Origin: JALYUS01 sp038231255
GTDB lineage: Bacteria; Chloroflexota; Chloroflexia; Thermomicrobiales; JALYUS01
DNA length: 64,000 nt
NCBI GenBank assembly: GCA_038231255.1
Contig: JBBRLR010000012.1
Span: 7,353 to 71,352 of the forward strand
Reading direction: 5' to 3'
Made by a program: the position numbers and the translations under genes. The notes under the pieces were generated by a model. It worked only from the letters and a program-made list of their open reading frames with translations. It was not told the DNA's origin and did not search any database. Shown one piece after another: positions 17,853 through 26,143 of this stretch (the first letter of the stretch is position 1; every line of letters starts with the position of its first letter).

Positions 17853-18350
17853 CTACGTTTCCTCACCCGGCGCGTCAAGCGCATCGCGCCGGTTCCGCCG
17901 CCGGTCGAGATACCCCTGCAGAATCAGCGCGGCGGCGCGCGCATCGAGGGTTGTTCGACCTTGTTTCTCGCGACGCACCCCGCGAGACCGGCCGCGTTCC
18001 TCCTCAAAGGTACGGGTTGCTTGCGCGGTCGTGAGACGCTCATCAATCACCGATACGTAGACTTTCAGCGGTTCGAGCGCAGCGCGCAACCGGGAGACGA
18101 ATTGTTCCGTCCATAGTGCTTGAACGCCGCGCTCACCCTTCATATTCCTCGGCAGACCGACCACCACCCGCCGCGCTTCGTACCGACGCACCAATGCAAC
18201 GATGGCGCGGATCGCCTCGTCCGTACCCTCGTCGCGCTGCGCGACGAGGATCGTCGTTTCCGGTGATGCGATGATTTGCAGTTCGTCGCTCACCGCCACG
18301 CCGATGCGATGCGTTCCAACATCCAGCCCGATCAGGCGTTCCGCGCTCAA
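17853..18350 (-). CDS. ruvX: Holliday junction resolvase-like YqgF/RuvX
   Basis: YqgF family RNase H-like nuclease, implicated in pre-16S rRNA processing and once proposed as an alternative Holliday resolvase. Blocks: LIGLDVGTHRIGVAVSD with the first catalytic Asp, VVVGLPRNMKGERG, VIDERLTT with the Glu and Arg of the family, and LDARAAALILQGYL. I choose the TTG at 18350, whose bases overlap the upstream stop TGA (TTGA), giving 165 residues; an ATG at 18425 would add 25 residues not seen in the family. It follows the baseplate-J-like gene and alaS in one operon. The alaS-x-ruvX order is common in several phyla. Confidence 0.9.
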   Translation of the reverse strand: MSAERLIGLDVGTHRIGVAVSDELQIIASPETTILVAQRDEGTDEAIRAIVALVRRYEARRVVVGLPRNMKGERGVQALWTEQFVSRLRAALEPLKVYVSVIDERLTTAQATRTFEEERGRSRGVRREKQGRTTLDARAAALILQGYLDRRRNRRDALDAPGEET

Positions 18351-19921
18351 GGTTGCGGCCCGATGTGCAGATGAATGTGCGACGCGGTGCGCGGCATCCG
18401 GTCCCGCACGATCTTTGGTAGCCACGACGGGCCGTAGCGGACGGCATGCGCACCAAAGCGCGGATCGCTTGCTAGGATCTGCTCACTTTCCTGCGCGCCG
18501 CGAGAAACGAGCGCGGCGCGCAGGCTCGCCAGGTCAGCATCCGTCACGACCGCGCGCGTCCGCCCCTTAACCGACGCGAAATAGCGCACGAGTGGTCCCT
18601 GCACATCCACAAAAGTCGGCTTCGCTTTGACAACCGTTTCGGGCAGCACCTGTCGGGCGCCGCCATCCGCTGCACCCGTCTCGCGCACCGTCTCGGTCAG
18701 CCGCCGGTCTATCAGGGCATCGAACGCGCTGTTCTGATAGACCGGCACTTGCGCGGAGATGGCGAGGCGAACATGGACGCTCTCCGCCTGTGTACCGCTC
18801 ACCGGCTGGGCCGTGGCCGTCGGCGTGCGGAGCACCACATAGTCGTTGAGTGCCGTCGCCCTATCCGGCAATGCCGCATTGACATCGGTGAGGGCGTGGA
18901 GCCGAACATCACGCTCCAAACGGGCGCGCAGGCCAGCGATGTCATCATCCGTGACCATCGCCACCTGCTTTTCCGTGCCACCCGTGATCTCGCCGCTGAT
19001 GTACGTGACATTGTCCGTGTAGCGCGCTGAAAACCCGGCGCCGAGGTTGCCGAGCGGGCCGGGCTGCGACGCCTGCACCTTGCCGCTCACCTCCCCCAGT
19101 TGGCCGCGTACGAAATTCAGCCCTGGCACGACGATGTCGCTTTGCAGCACGTAGGAAACGTCTTTTGACCCCTTGAACGCCGTGCCCGCTTTGATCGCTG
19201 TCGCCCCGTCGGCGCGGCTGCGAAAGGTCATCACGCCCGCCGCTGTGCCATCTGGAATCGTCGCTTTACCGGTGGCGGGGGCGTCCCCTTCCCGCGCGAT
19301 GGTCGTCTCGAACGGCGTCGTTTGTAGGGTGTTCGGATCGTCGGTCGGCGCCACGGAGACGGCGAACGGGACGACGCGCGAGAATGCCGCTTCGGCAGGC
19401 TGCACCATAATCTCGGCGGTATGGACGCGGGCGACACCAAGGATTGTAGCGATCATGCCCGCGATGATCGCGAGGATGATAAAGTATGCACTACGCAATC
19501 GCCGACGCGCGCGCGGGACAATCGCGGCGCGCGGAGCGGGGGCGCGTTCCAGTCTCGCGACCGGGCGAAGCGGTGCCGCTTCGCGGATCGCGCCCGTTCG
19601 GTTCGGCGGGCCGTACTGGACGTCGGGTACCGGTGTCGTGCGGTGATCCAGGTGCTCACCGAGCGGGCGCACGCGATAGCCGAAGGCCAGCGCCAAGCCA
19701 GTCCGATGGGCGTCCTGCACCTCGATGGTGAGCGAGAGACGCCGTGCCAGCCGAACGGCATCCAATGCACGGAAGTGGTCGGGCGTCGCGAACAGGACAG
19801 ATAACGGGTCGAGCAGCAACGTCGCACCGCCCGGCGGGCCCTCGCGCAGTTGATCGAGCACACGATCGAGGGTGGAATGTTGCGTGATTCGAATCACCCG
19901 ATCCGTAACGTGCTCGACCAT
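18347..19921 (-). CDS. single-pass membrane protein with a baseplate-J-like extracytoplasmic domain
   Basis: 524 residues. The first 110 form a soluble domain with alpha/beta character. A basic stretch (RARRRLRSAY) is followed by one membrane helix at about 148-168. Then comes an extended domain with repeated beta-rich blocks (GTAFKGSKDVSYVL, PGPLGNLGAGF) that resembles the Baseplate_J (gp47) fold. It sits between alaS and ruvX with a one-to-four-base junction, an arrangement I know for baseplate-J-like proteins in several Chloroflexota and Firmicutes. No other phage-tail gene is nearby, so this is not a prophage relic. Function unknown; a cell-envelope role is inferred from the anchor. Confidence 0.7.
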   Translation of the reverse strand: MVEHVTDRVIRITQHSTLDRVLDQLREGPPGGATLLLDPLSVLFATPDHFRALDAVRLARRLSLTIEVQDAHRTGLALAFGYRVRPLGEHLDHRTTPVPDVQYGPPNRTGAIREAAPLRPVARLERAPAPRAAIVPRARRRLRSAYFIILAIIAGMIATILGVARVHTAEIMVQPAEAAFSRVVPFAVSVAPTDDPNTLQTTPFETTIAREGDAPATGKATIPDGTAAGVMTFRSRADGATAIKAGTAFKGSKDVSYVLQSDIVVPGLNFVRGQLGEVSGKVQASQPGPLGNLGAGFSARYTDNVTYISGEITGGTEKQVAMVTDDDIAGLRARLERDVRLHALTDVNAALPDRATALNDYVVLRTPTATAQPVSGTQAESVHVRLAISAQVPVYQNSAFDALIDRRLTETVRETGAADGGARQVLPETVVKAKPTFVDVQGPLVRYFASVKGRTRAVVTDADLASLRAALVSRGAQESEQILASDPRFGAHAVRYGPSWLPKIVRDRMPRTASHIHLHIGPQP

Positions 19922-19938
19922 TGTGTCCCCTTCGTCCC

Positions 19939-22605
19939 TCAGCCCGACTGCCCGAGACGTGCCGCGATATGTATCCGTGCTGTCTCGAGCGCGACATCGA
20001 GCGCGTCGCCGTTCGGGCCACCGCCCTGCGCGCGGTTGTCCCGTCCCCCGCCCCGGCCACCGACTGCCGCCGCCGCTTCCTGGAGGATCTTCCCGGCGGA
20101 GACGCCCCGCGCGATCAGATCGTCCGAGACGAGTGCAAGCAACTTCGCCTTGCCGTCGTCCACATTGCCGAGTATGACGACACTCGGGCCATCGAGGATA
20201 TGGTCGCGCAGTTGATCGCCGAGTGTACCGAGGTCGCCCGTGTCAGCACGCGCCACGAGTATCCGCACGCCATCCACCACCGTCGCCCGATCGAGCAGGC
20301 TGCCGACCGATGCGCGGGCGACCTGCGCGCGGAGCGCCTCGATCTCGCGGTCTTTGGCCCGCAATTGCTCCCGTTGCGCGTGGATGCGCTCCGGCAGATC
20401 CTCCGGCTTGCCGCGAAATTCCGCCGCAAGATCGCCGACCATCGTTTGTAGCGCACCGATATATTCGATGGCCGGGACGCCCGCCATCGCCTCGATCCGG
20501 CGCACACCAGCGGCGGAACTCTCCTCGCCGACGATCACCAGCGGCCCGACCTCGCCGGTACGGCCAACGTGTGTGCCGCCACACAGCTCCCGCGAGTAGT
20601 CGCCGACATGGACGACGCGCACCGTGTCGCCGTACTTCTCGCCGAACAGCGCCATCGCCCCACCGGCGACCGCGTCATCGTAGGCCATCACGGTCGTCTC
20701 GACGGGCGTATCGGCCAACACCTGATCGTTGGCGATCTCCGCCACGCGCCGCAATTCCTCGCCGGTCATCGCCCCGGAGTGGGTGAAGTCGAAGCGCAGC
20801 CGGTCGGGTGCGACGAGCGAACCTGCCTGCTTCGCGTGCTCGCCGAGGACGATATGCAGCGCCCGATGGAGCAGGTGGGTCGCCGTGTGGTTGCGCCGGA
20901 TCGCCGCTCGCCGTGCGAAGTCCACCGCCGCCCGCACGGTGTCCCCCACGCGCAGCGACCCTTCGGTGACCTGCCCGCGATGCGCGGCCAGCGACGTGTT
21001 CGGTCGTCGTGTGTCCACGACCGCGAAGATGCCCGCTTCGGCGGTGAGCAGACCGGTGTCGCCGACTTGCCCGCCCGACTCGCCGTAGAAGGGGGTGCGG
21101 TCGAGGAAGACGACGACCGTTTCGCCCACCTCCGCGCCCTCGCGCGCGCCGTCGTCACCGAGGATTGCAACAATCGTGGCGTCCGCCTCAGTCGTCTCGT
21201 AGCCGAGGAAAGCCGTCGCGGGCAGCCCGAGCGCGCCGATCGTTTGCATGTTCGCCATCGCCGCTTTGTCGAAGGCGGCAGACGACCGGCTCTGCTCCCG
21301 CTGTGTCTGCATCGCCTGTGTGAACCCCGGCTCGTCAATCGTCAAGCCCTGCTCGCCCGCGAGTTCGCGGGTCAGGTCGGGCGGGAAGCCGAAGGTGTCG
21401 TAGAGGCGGAATGCCTGCTCGCCGGGGATTTCGGTCGCGCCCTGCCGCTGCAACTCCTGCGCGAGCGTCCCGAACCGCCCAAGGCCCGCCTGCAAGGTGC
21501 GCCCGAACGTCTCCTCTTCACGCTCGACGACGCGCAAAATGTGCGCCTCGCGCTCGCGCAGTGCGGGGTAGCTGCGCCCCATCTTCGCGATCACCGCGCC
21601 GACCGTCTCCGTCGCGAATGGACGCTCGATGCCAAGAAGCCGCCCCTGGAGGATCAGCCGCCGCAGGACGCGCCGCAGGACATAACCGCGCCCCTCATTG
21701 CTCGGCAGTACGCCATCGCCGATCAGGAACGTCACACCGCGGCTGTGGTCCGAGATGATCCGCAGCGAGCGATCCACTTTTGTGTCGCGGCCGTACACAA
21801 CGCCCGCAAGACCCGCCGCCTTCACGATGATCGGCGTATGGAGATCGGTTTCATAGAACGTCGGCACATCCTGCAAGATGAGCGCGAGCCGCTCAAGCCC
21901 CATGCCCGTGTCAATATTCTTCCGCGCGAGCGGCGTGTTCGCCCCGTTCGCGGCGCGAGAAAACTCCATAAAGACGAGGTTCCACACTTCGAGAAAGCGG
22001 TCATCTTCGCCGGGCTGGCCTTCCGGGTAGGGCTTGCCGTACTGCGGGCCGCGATCCATATGCACTTCTGAACACGGGCCATTGGGGCCGATCCAACTGC
22101 TGGCAGGAGTATTGGATTCCGGTGGCCACCAGTTATCCTCCCGCGCGGTCGCCGTGATGACGATCCGGTCGAGCGGCACGCCGATCACCTCGTGCCAGAT
22201 CGTGCGGGCGTCCTCGTCGTCGGGGTAGATCGTCGGGTACATCCGCTCCGGGTCAATGCCGTAGCCGTTGGTCAGCAGGTCCCACGCGAAGGTAATCGCG
22301 TCGTGCTTGAAGTAATCCCCCACCGAGAAATTGCCAAGCATTTCGAGGAAGGTGCCGTGGCTCGGATCGCCGACCTCCTCGATGTCGGGCGTGCGGAAGC
22401 ACTTCTGCACCGTGACGAGGCGCGGTGCGGGCGGATCCTCCATACCGAGAAAGAAGGGCGTGATCTGTTGCATCCCGGCAATCGTCAGCAGCGACCCTGT
22501 GTCGCTCGGCGGGATGAGCGACGCGCTCGGCAGGTGGCGATGACCGTGGCGAACGAAATAGTCAATGAATGTCTGGCGAATTGTCTCGCTGTCCATCGGA
22601 TTCAT
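19939..22605 (-). CDS. alaS: alanyl-tRNA synthetase
   Basis: Charges tRNA-Ala with alanine. The 888-residue protein has the full architecture: class II catalytic core from the N-terminus (RQTFIDYF, GMQQITPFFLG), a tRNA-recognition region, an editing domain with HTATHLLHRAL and CGGTHVGRTGEVG, and a C-terminal DHHA1-like oligomerisation part with GGGRDNRAQGGG. The ATG at 22605 has AAGGAG about eight bases upstream. A near-consensus promoter lies at 22640-22669. No T-box is seen ahead of it, unlike pheS. It leads the operon alaS, baseplate-J-like, ruvX, possibly Nfu. Confidence 0.98.
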   Translation of the reverse strand: MNPMDSETIRQTFIDYFVRHGHRHLPSASLIPPSDTGSLLTIAGMQQITPFFLGMEDPPAPRLVTVQKCFRTPDIEEVGDPSHGTFLEMLGNFSVGDYFKHDAITFAWDLLTNGYGIDPERMYPTIYPDDEDARTIWHEVIGVPLDRIVITATAREDNWWPPESNTPASSWIGPNGPCSEVHMDRGPQYGKPYPEGQPGEDDRFLEVWNLVFMEFSRAANGANTPLARKNIDTGMGLERLALILQDVPTFYETDLHTPIIVKAAGLAGVVYGRDTKVDRSLRIISDHSRGVTFLIGDGVLPSNEGRGYVLRRVLRRLILQGRLLGIERPFATETVGAVIAKMGRSYPALREREAHILRVVEREEETFGRTLQAGLGRFGTLAQELQRQGATEIPGEQAFRLYDTFGFPPDLTRELAGEQGLTIDEPGFTQAMQTQREQSRSSAAFDKAAMANMQTIGALGLPATAFLGYETTEADATIVAILGDDGAREGAEVGETVVVFLDRTPFYGESGGQVGDTGLLTAEAGIFAVVDTRRPNTSLAAHRGQVTEGSLRVGDTVRAAVDFARRAAIRRNHTATHLLHRALHIVLGEHAKQAGSLVAPDRLRFDFTHSGAMTGEELRRVAEIANDQVLADTPVETTVMAYDDAVAGGAMALFGEKYGDTVRVVHVGDYSRELCGGTHVGRTGEVGPLVIVGEESSAAGVRRIEAMAGVPAIEYIGALQTMVGDLAAEFRGKPEDLPERIHAQREQLRAKDREIEALRAQVARASVGSLLDRATVVDGVRILVARADTGDLGTLGDQLRDHILDGPSVVILGNVDDGKAKLLALVSDDLIARGVSAGKILQEAAAAVGGRGGGRDNRAQGGGPNGDALDVALETARIHIAARLGQSG

Positions 22606-22639
22606 TGGGCACTGCTCCTTATGACGGACCGCTCATCGC

Positions 22640-22669
22640 ATTGTAGGCGACGGCGGGCCGAACTGTCAA
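22640..22669 (-). promoter_or_regulatory. alaS promoter
   Basis: Minus strand: TTGACA (22669 to 22664), 18-base spacer, TACAAT (22645 to 22640). It is close to the consensus and lies 35 bases before the alaS start. The GTACGTAC dyad just upstream (near 22682) could be an operator, but that is only a guess. Confidence 0.8.
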
Positions 22670-22775
22670 CGAATTTCCCTGTACGTACTGTCCGTACACG
22701 TCGGGGAGCACGAGATGAGGCGGTCTACTCGCGCGTATTGGCGGGTGGATCGGGGTGTTTACTGTTGGGCCAGAG

Positions 22776-22795
22776 GGGCGGCTGGCCAGCCGCCC
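22776..22795. repeat. perfect 20-base palindrome
   Basis: GGGCGGCTGG and its reverse complement CCAGCCGCCC meet without a loop. Not followed by a T-tract, so not a terminator. It may be a dispersed palindromic element, different in sequence from the GTAG family nearby. Confidence 0.65.
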
Positions 22796-22845
22796 ACACA
22801 GCACCTCTGAGGAGTGTTCATACATGTTCCTACTATCTTTTATCG

Positions 22846-22924
22846 GGTGGCGTAGGCTTCAGCCTGCGTTCCTATAGAGACGGAAATCTTCGAGAAAAGA
22901 CCGCCGGCTGAAGCCTACGCTACC
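22846..22924. repeat. intergenic copy of the REP-like inverted pair
   Basis: GGTGGCGTAGGCTTCAGCCTG (from 22846) and, inverted, CCGGCTGAAGCCTACGCTACC (22904-22924). The stem-loop AGGCTTCAGCCT matches the copies inside the DUF2298 genes. Confidence 0.8.
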
Positions 22925-22941
22925 ATGTATTCCGTCACCTG

Positions 22942-22970
22942 CTGCCACAGGTCGGACGCTTTGGTACAAT
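22942..22970 (+). promoter_or_regulatory. uvrC promoter giving a leaderless or near-leaderless transcript
   Basis: CTGCCA (22942-22947, 4 of 6 to the -35 consensus), 17-base spacer, TACAAT (22965-22970). The uvrC ATG begins at 22977, six bases after the -10 box, so transcription should start at or one base from the A of the start codon. No Shine-Dalgarno site is present. Confidence 0.6.
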
Positions 22971-22976
22971 CGTAGC

Positions 22977-24941
22977 ATGAATACGCACGAGACACCCACC
23001 ACGACAATTGACACCGAATCATCCACCGACGAGCAGGCGATGCCTGTGATGACGGTCGTGCTCGACGACGCCTCCGGGAAGGCGCCGCGTGCCCGGCGTT
23101 CCGGCGAGCGGCACGACTACACCGACCGTCTTGGCGCGCTCGCCGCCGCGCCCGGTGTCTACCTGATGAAGGATGCGAAAGGCACGGTGATCTACGTCGG
23201 CAAGGCGCAGTCCTTGCGCGATCGCGTCCGCTCCTACTTCGGTTCGCCGCGCTCGATGACCGGGAAGACGCGCGAGTTGGTGCGCCACATCGCCGATTTC
23301 GAAGTAATCCGTACCGACACCCCCCGCGAGGCCTTGATCCTCGAAAACGAGCTAATTAAGCGATACCAGCCCCACTATAACGTGCTGCTGAAAGACGATA
23401 AGACGTATCCGTATCTGAAAATCACCGATGAAGAATGGCCACGCGTCGTCATCACCCGGCGGGTCGCGAACGATGGCGGGCGCTACTTCGGCCCGATCAC
23501 GACGGGCGGTTCGCCGCAGCGCACGCTGGATTTGCTCGAACGGCTCTTCCAGTTTCGCAAATGCACGATGACAATCAAGGGCGACCAGCGGCCCTGCCTG
23601 TACTATCATCTCCACCGCTGCCTCGCCCCCTGCGCGAGCAAGACGACGCTCGCGGAGTACGAAGCGGAACTGACGCGTGCCGGATCGCTCCTGCAAGGCA
23701 AGGACGAGACGATCAAGGCGGACCTCGTCGCCAAGCGCGATGCCGCAAGCGAGGAGCTGCAATTCGAGCGCGCCCAGCGGTATCAGGAGGACATTCGCGC
23801 CCTGGAGCATGTCCTCCAGCGGCAGAAGATCGTCTCTCGCCGCGACGCCGATGCCGATGTGATCGCCCTCGCGCGCGGTGAAGGCGGCGATGCGGCGGTG
23901 CAAGTCCTCAATGTCCGCAGCCACAAGATTCATGGCACCGAACACCTGCGCCTACTCGGCGCGCGTATAGATGATAGCGACGCCGCACTCCTGTCGTCGT
24001 TCGTCGAGCAATACTACGGCACGCAGCGCCAGGTGCCCCCACTGCTTATCCTTCAGAAGCGACTCCTGCCGGACGAGCAGGACACACTCGCCGATTTTCT
24101 CCGGGCACGGCGGGGCGGCAAAGTGGAGATCGTCGTGCCGCAGCGCGGCGAGCGCGTCCAACTCGTCACGATGACCGCCGAAAGCGCGGCGGAAAACCTT
24201 GCGCAGGATCGGTTGCGCTGGCTGACGGATGAGCAGAAGATGACCGCCGCCCTCAGCGAGTTGCAGGATGCGCTCGGCCTCAGCGGCTGGCCGCGCCGGA
24301 TCGAGTGCTATGACATCTCGAACACGCAGGGGACGAACAGCGTTGCCAGCATGGTCGTCTTCGAGGATGCCCGCCCCAAAAAGAGCGATTACCGCAAGTT
24401 CGCGATCAAGACCGTCGAAGGCGCAAACGATTTTGCCTCGATGAATGAGGTGATCAGTCGCCGCTTCAAGCGCCTGCAAACGCCCGATGCGACCGACGCC
24501 GCCGGGTGGTCGTCGTGGCCGGACCTGATCATCGTGGACGGCGGCAAGGGGCAGTTAGGCGCCGCACTCGACGCCCTGCGCGCACTCAACCTCGATAACA
24601 TCCCGATTGTCGGTCTCGCCAAGCAGAATGAGGAGCTCTATCTCCCCAGTCGCAAAGAGCCGGTGATCCTGCCGCGCGACGCGCAGGCCTTGTATCTGGT
24701 CCAGCGGGTGCGCGACGAGGCGCACCGCTTTGCCCTCACCTACCACCGCCAGAAGCGCTCCGCAGCAGGTCTCCATTCCAGCCTCGATGATGTGCGCGGG
24801 ATCGGCCCGAAACGCAAGAAACAACTGCTCACCCATTTCGGTTCAGTGAAGCAGATCAAGCAGGCCTCGCTGGACGAACTCGCAACTGCTCCGGGTATGA
24901 CGCGTGAGGTTGCAGAACGGATCAAGGCTGCATTGGGCTGA
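22977..24941 (+). CDS. uvrC: UvrABC excinuclease subunit C
   Basis: Makes the dual incisions of nucleotide excision repair. 654 residues: an unusual 50-residue polar tail, then the GIY-YIG nuclease (GVYLM at 60-64, VIYVG at 71-75), a UVR helical hairpin near 250-285, the RNase H-like second nuclease with ECYDISNTQG and IIVDGGKGQ, and a C-terminal helix-hairpin-helix pair ending in GMTREVAERIKAALG. Four cysteines in the 195-220 range (KCTMT, RPCLYY, RCLAPC) are family typical. It lacks a ribosome site and appears leaderless. An internal ATG at 23041 would remove part of the tail. Confidence 0.97.
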   Translation: MNTHETPTTTIDTESSTDEQAMPVMTVVLDDASGKAPRARRSGERHDYTDRLGALAAAPGVYLMKDAKGTVIYVGKAQSLRDRVRSYFGSPRSMTGKTRELVRHIADFEVIRTDTPREALILENELIKRYQPHYNVLLKDDKTYPYLKITDEEWPRVVITRRVANDGGRYFGPITTGGSPQRTLDLLERLFQFRKCTMTIKGDQRPCLYYHLHRCLAPCASKTTLAEYEAELTRAGSLLQGKDETIKADLVAKRDAASEELQFERAQRYQEDIRALEHVLQRQKIVSRRDADADVIALARGEGGDAAVQVLNVRSHKIHGTEHLRLLGARIDDSDAALLSSFVEQYYGTQRQVPPLLILQKRLLPDEQDTLADFLRARRGGKVEIVVPQRGERVQLVTMTAESAAENLAQDRLRWLTDEQKMTAALSELQDALGLSGWPRRIECYDISNTQGTNSVASMVVFEDARPKKSDYRKFAIKTVEGANDFASMNEVISRRFKRLQTPDATDAAGWSSWPDLIIVDGGKGQLGAALDALRALNLDNIPIVGLAKQNEELYLPSRKEPVILPRDAQALYLVQRVRDEAHRFALTYHRQKRSAAGLHSSLDDVRGIGPKRKKQLLTHFGSVKQIKQASLDELATAPGMTREVAERIKAALG

Positions 24942-24988
24942 GTTTGCATCTTTCCGGATATGTCACCTAAACAAGACAAGCGCCTTTC

Positions 24989-24997
24989 TGCTACACT
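24989..24997 (+). promoter_or_regulatory. candidate extended -10 promoter
   Basis: TGC followed by TACACT (24992-24997). A weak TAAACA lies 18 bases upstream as a possible -35. It would start the membrane protein, the 54-residue gene and possibly rarA and rph. Confidence 0.5.
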
Positions 24998-25030
24998 CAT
25001 CCTCAGTAGGTGTACGTACCGCGAGGGAAT

Positions 25031-25933
25031 ATGCAGGACCAAACGAAGCAAACCATCATCAACGAAAGACCAATCGGCGATGAGCCGGTGCGTGTAGCGC
25101 AGGATGAGGCTCCCCTTTCCTCGACTACGCGCCTCTCTATTGTCGTGCTGATTGCGATCAGCACACTGAGTGCGGTGTTGCTGTTTGGACTCGGCGCGCT
25201 CGCCCGCCGCGATGCGGCCCAAGGGGGCATCGCTTTTACCCTGCGTGCGGCGAATGGTTGGAAATATTGGCTGCCGGGTATCGTATTGGCTGCGGTTATC
25301 GGTGCGATTATTGCGCTACTCGCACGCCGAGATGAGCGACCGGATTTGCCGAGTGTCACCGCCGGTATTTTCCCCGCCGTTGCACTCATCACCGGGTTGC
25401 TCGTCATCGCGGTCTATCACGACCGCCGCTGGTGGTTCGTTGCGCCAGTCGTTGTCTGGCTCGCTATCCTTATCGGGACGATTTCGCGTGCCTTGCTTGT
25501 CGAACCGGAAGGGTTCACGCGTGATGTCGCGCGCACATCGCTGACCGTCGTCACCTACGTGATCGGCTTTATTGCGCTGGCGATGATCTACATCAACAAA
25601 TACCGCTCGGTCTTTTCCGCCTCCGCCGTTGCGATCATTGCCTTTTTCCTGCTCCTGCAAATGAGCGACAGCGAACATGCTTCACTGCTTCGGCGCACCG
25701 TCTACGCTGTTGTCGGCGCGCTGGTTGTCGGTCAGGTGACGTGGGTGATCAACTACTGGTCCGCGACGGGATGGACGGGCGGCGCCTTCCTGTTGGCGGT
25801 CTTTTACCTTGTCGCCGGTTTAAGCGGTGCGCAGTTGCGCGACCGAGTGCAGGCGTTCGATGTCGTGGAGTTCGGCGGCGTGGCGCTGGTCGCCATCGCC
25901 ATTGTCTCCGCCGCCGTCTGGATACAGGCATGA
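25031..25933 (+). CDS. hypothetical multi-pass membrane protein
   Basis: 300 residues, of which the first 32 are polar and cytoplasm-like. Then about eight membrane helices follow (for example LSIVVLIAISTLSAVLLFG, YWLPGIVLAAVIGAIIALL, SASAVAIIAFFLLLQM). No enzyme motif is recognised. It looks like an uncharacterised Chloroflexota membrane family (possibly DUF5656-like, unproven). The ATG at 25031 has GAGGG close upstream; a GTG at 25010 is an alternative. The next gene starts 11 bases after its stop, so the two are likely translated together. Confidence 0.75.
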   Translation: MQDQTKQTIINERPIGDEPVRVAQDEAPLSSTTRLSIVVLIAISTLSAVLLFGLGALARRDAAQGGIAFTLRAANGWKYWLPGIVLAAVIGAIIALLARRDERPDLPSVTAGIFPAVALITGLLVIAVYHDRRWWFVAPVVVWLAILIGTISRALLVEPEGFTRDVARTSLTVVTYVIGFIALAMIYINKYRSVFSASAVAIIAFFLLLQMSDSEHASLLRRTVYAVVGALVVGQVTWVINYWSATGWTGGAFLLAVFYLVAGLSGAQLRDRVQAFDVVEFGGVALVAIAIVSAAVWIQA

Positions 25934-25943
25934 GGCAACAACG

Positions 25944-26108
25944 ATGAGCGCACGTCCACTTCCCAAGACCGAATATGATCTGCTTGATCTCCTTGATCGT
26001 CTGGAATCACTGGTTGAGGACCTTGATGACCTGGCAATCCGCACACGTGACGAGGCGGAGGAGGTCATCGCCGCCATCCATGCGCGGCTCGACGAACTTG
26101 ATAAATAG
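25944..26108 (+). CDS. small coiled-coil hypothetical protein (54 residues)
   Basis: 54-residue acidic protein with heptad-like Leu and Ile spacing (LLDLLDRLESLVEDLDDL, then EEVIAAIHARLDEL), so a two-stranded coiled coil or helical hairpin. GAGG lies eight bases before the ATG, inside the stop region of the upstream gene. Good ribosome site, tight coupling and biased composition support a real gene. Function unknown; it may bind the membrane protein encoded just before it. Confidence 0.7.
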   Translation: MSARPLPKTEYDLLDLLDRLESLVEDLDDLAIRTRDEAEEVIAAIHARLDELDK

Positions 26109-26143
26109 CGAGTACTCAGTACTGCGTATAACGGGATAAGCGG

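Larger units (their letters stand above)
22606..22976. other. divergent intergenic region between alaS and uvrC
   Basis: 371 bases without a gene. It contains the alaS promoter, a 20-base perfect palindrome, a REP-like inverted pair, and the uvrC promoter that reaches to its start codon. Confidence 0.75.

Noticed and set aside
18347..19921. Prophage tail gene
   Set aside because: The baseplate-J-like domain suggests phage, but no other phage gene is near and the gene is embedded in the alaS-ruvX operon with a membrane anchor.
20569..22071. 500-codon plus-strand frame opposite alaS
   Set aside because: Antisense shadow of alanyl-tRNA synthetase.
22606..22720. T-box ahead of alaS
   Set aside because: The T-box core (GGGTGGTACCGCG) is absent and the promoter lies only 35 bases before the start.
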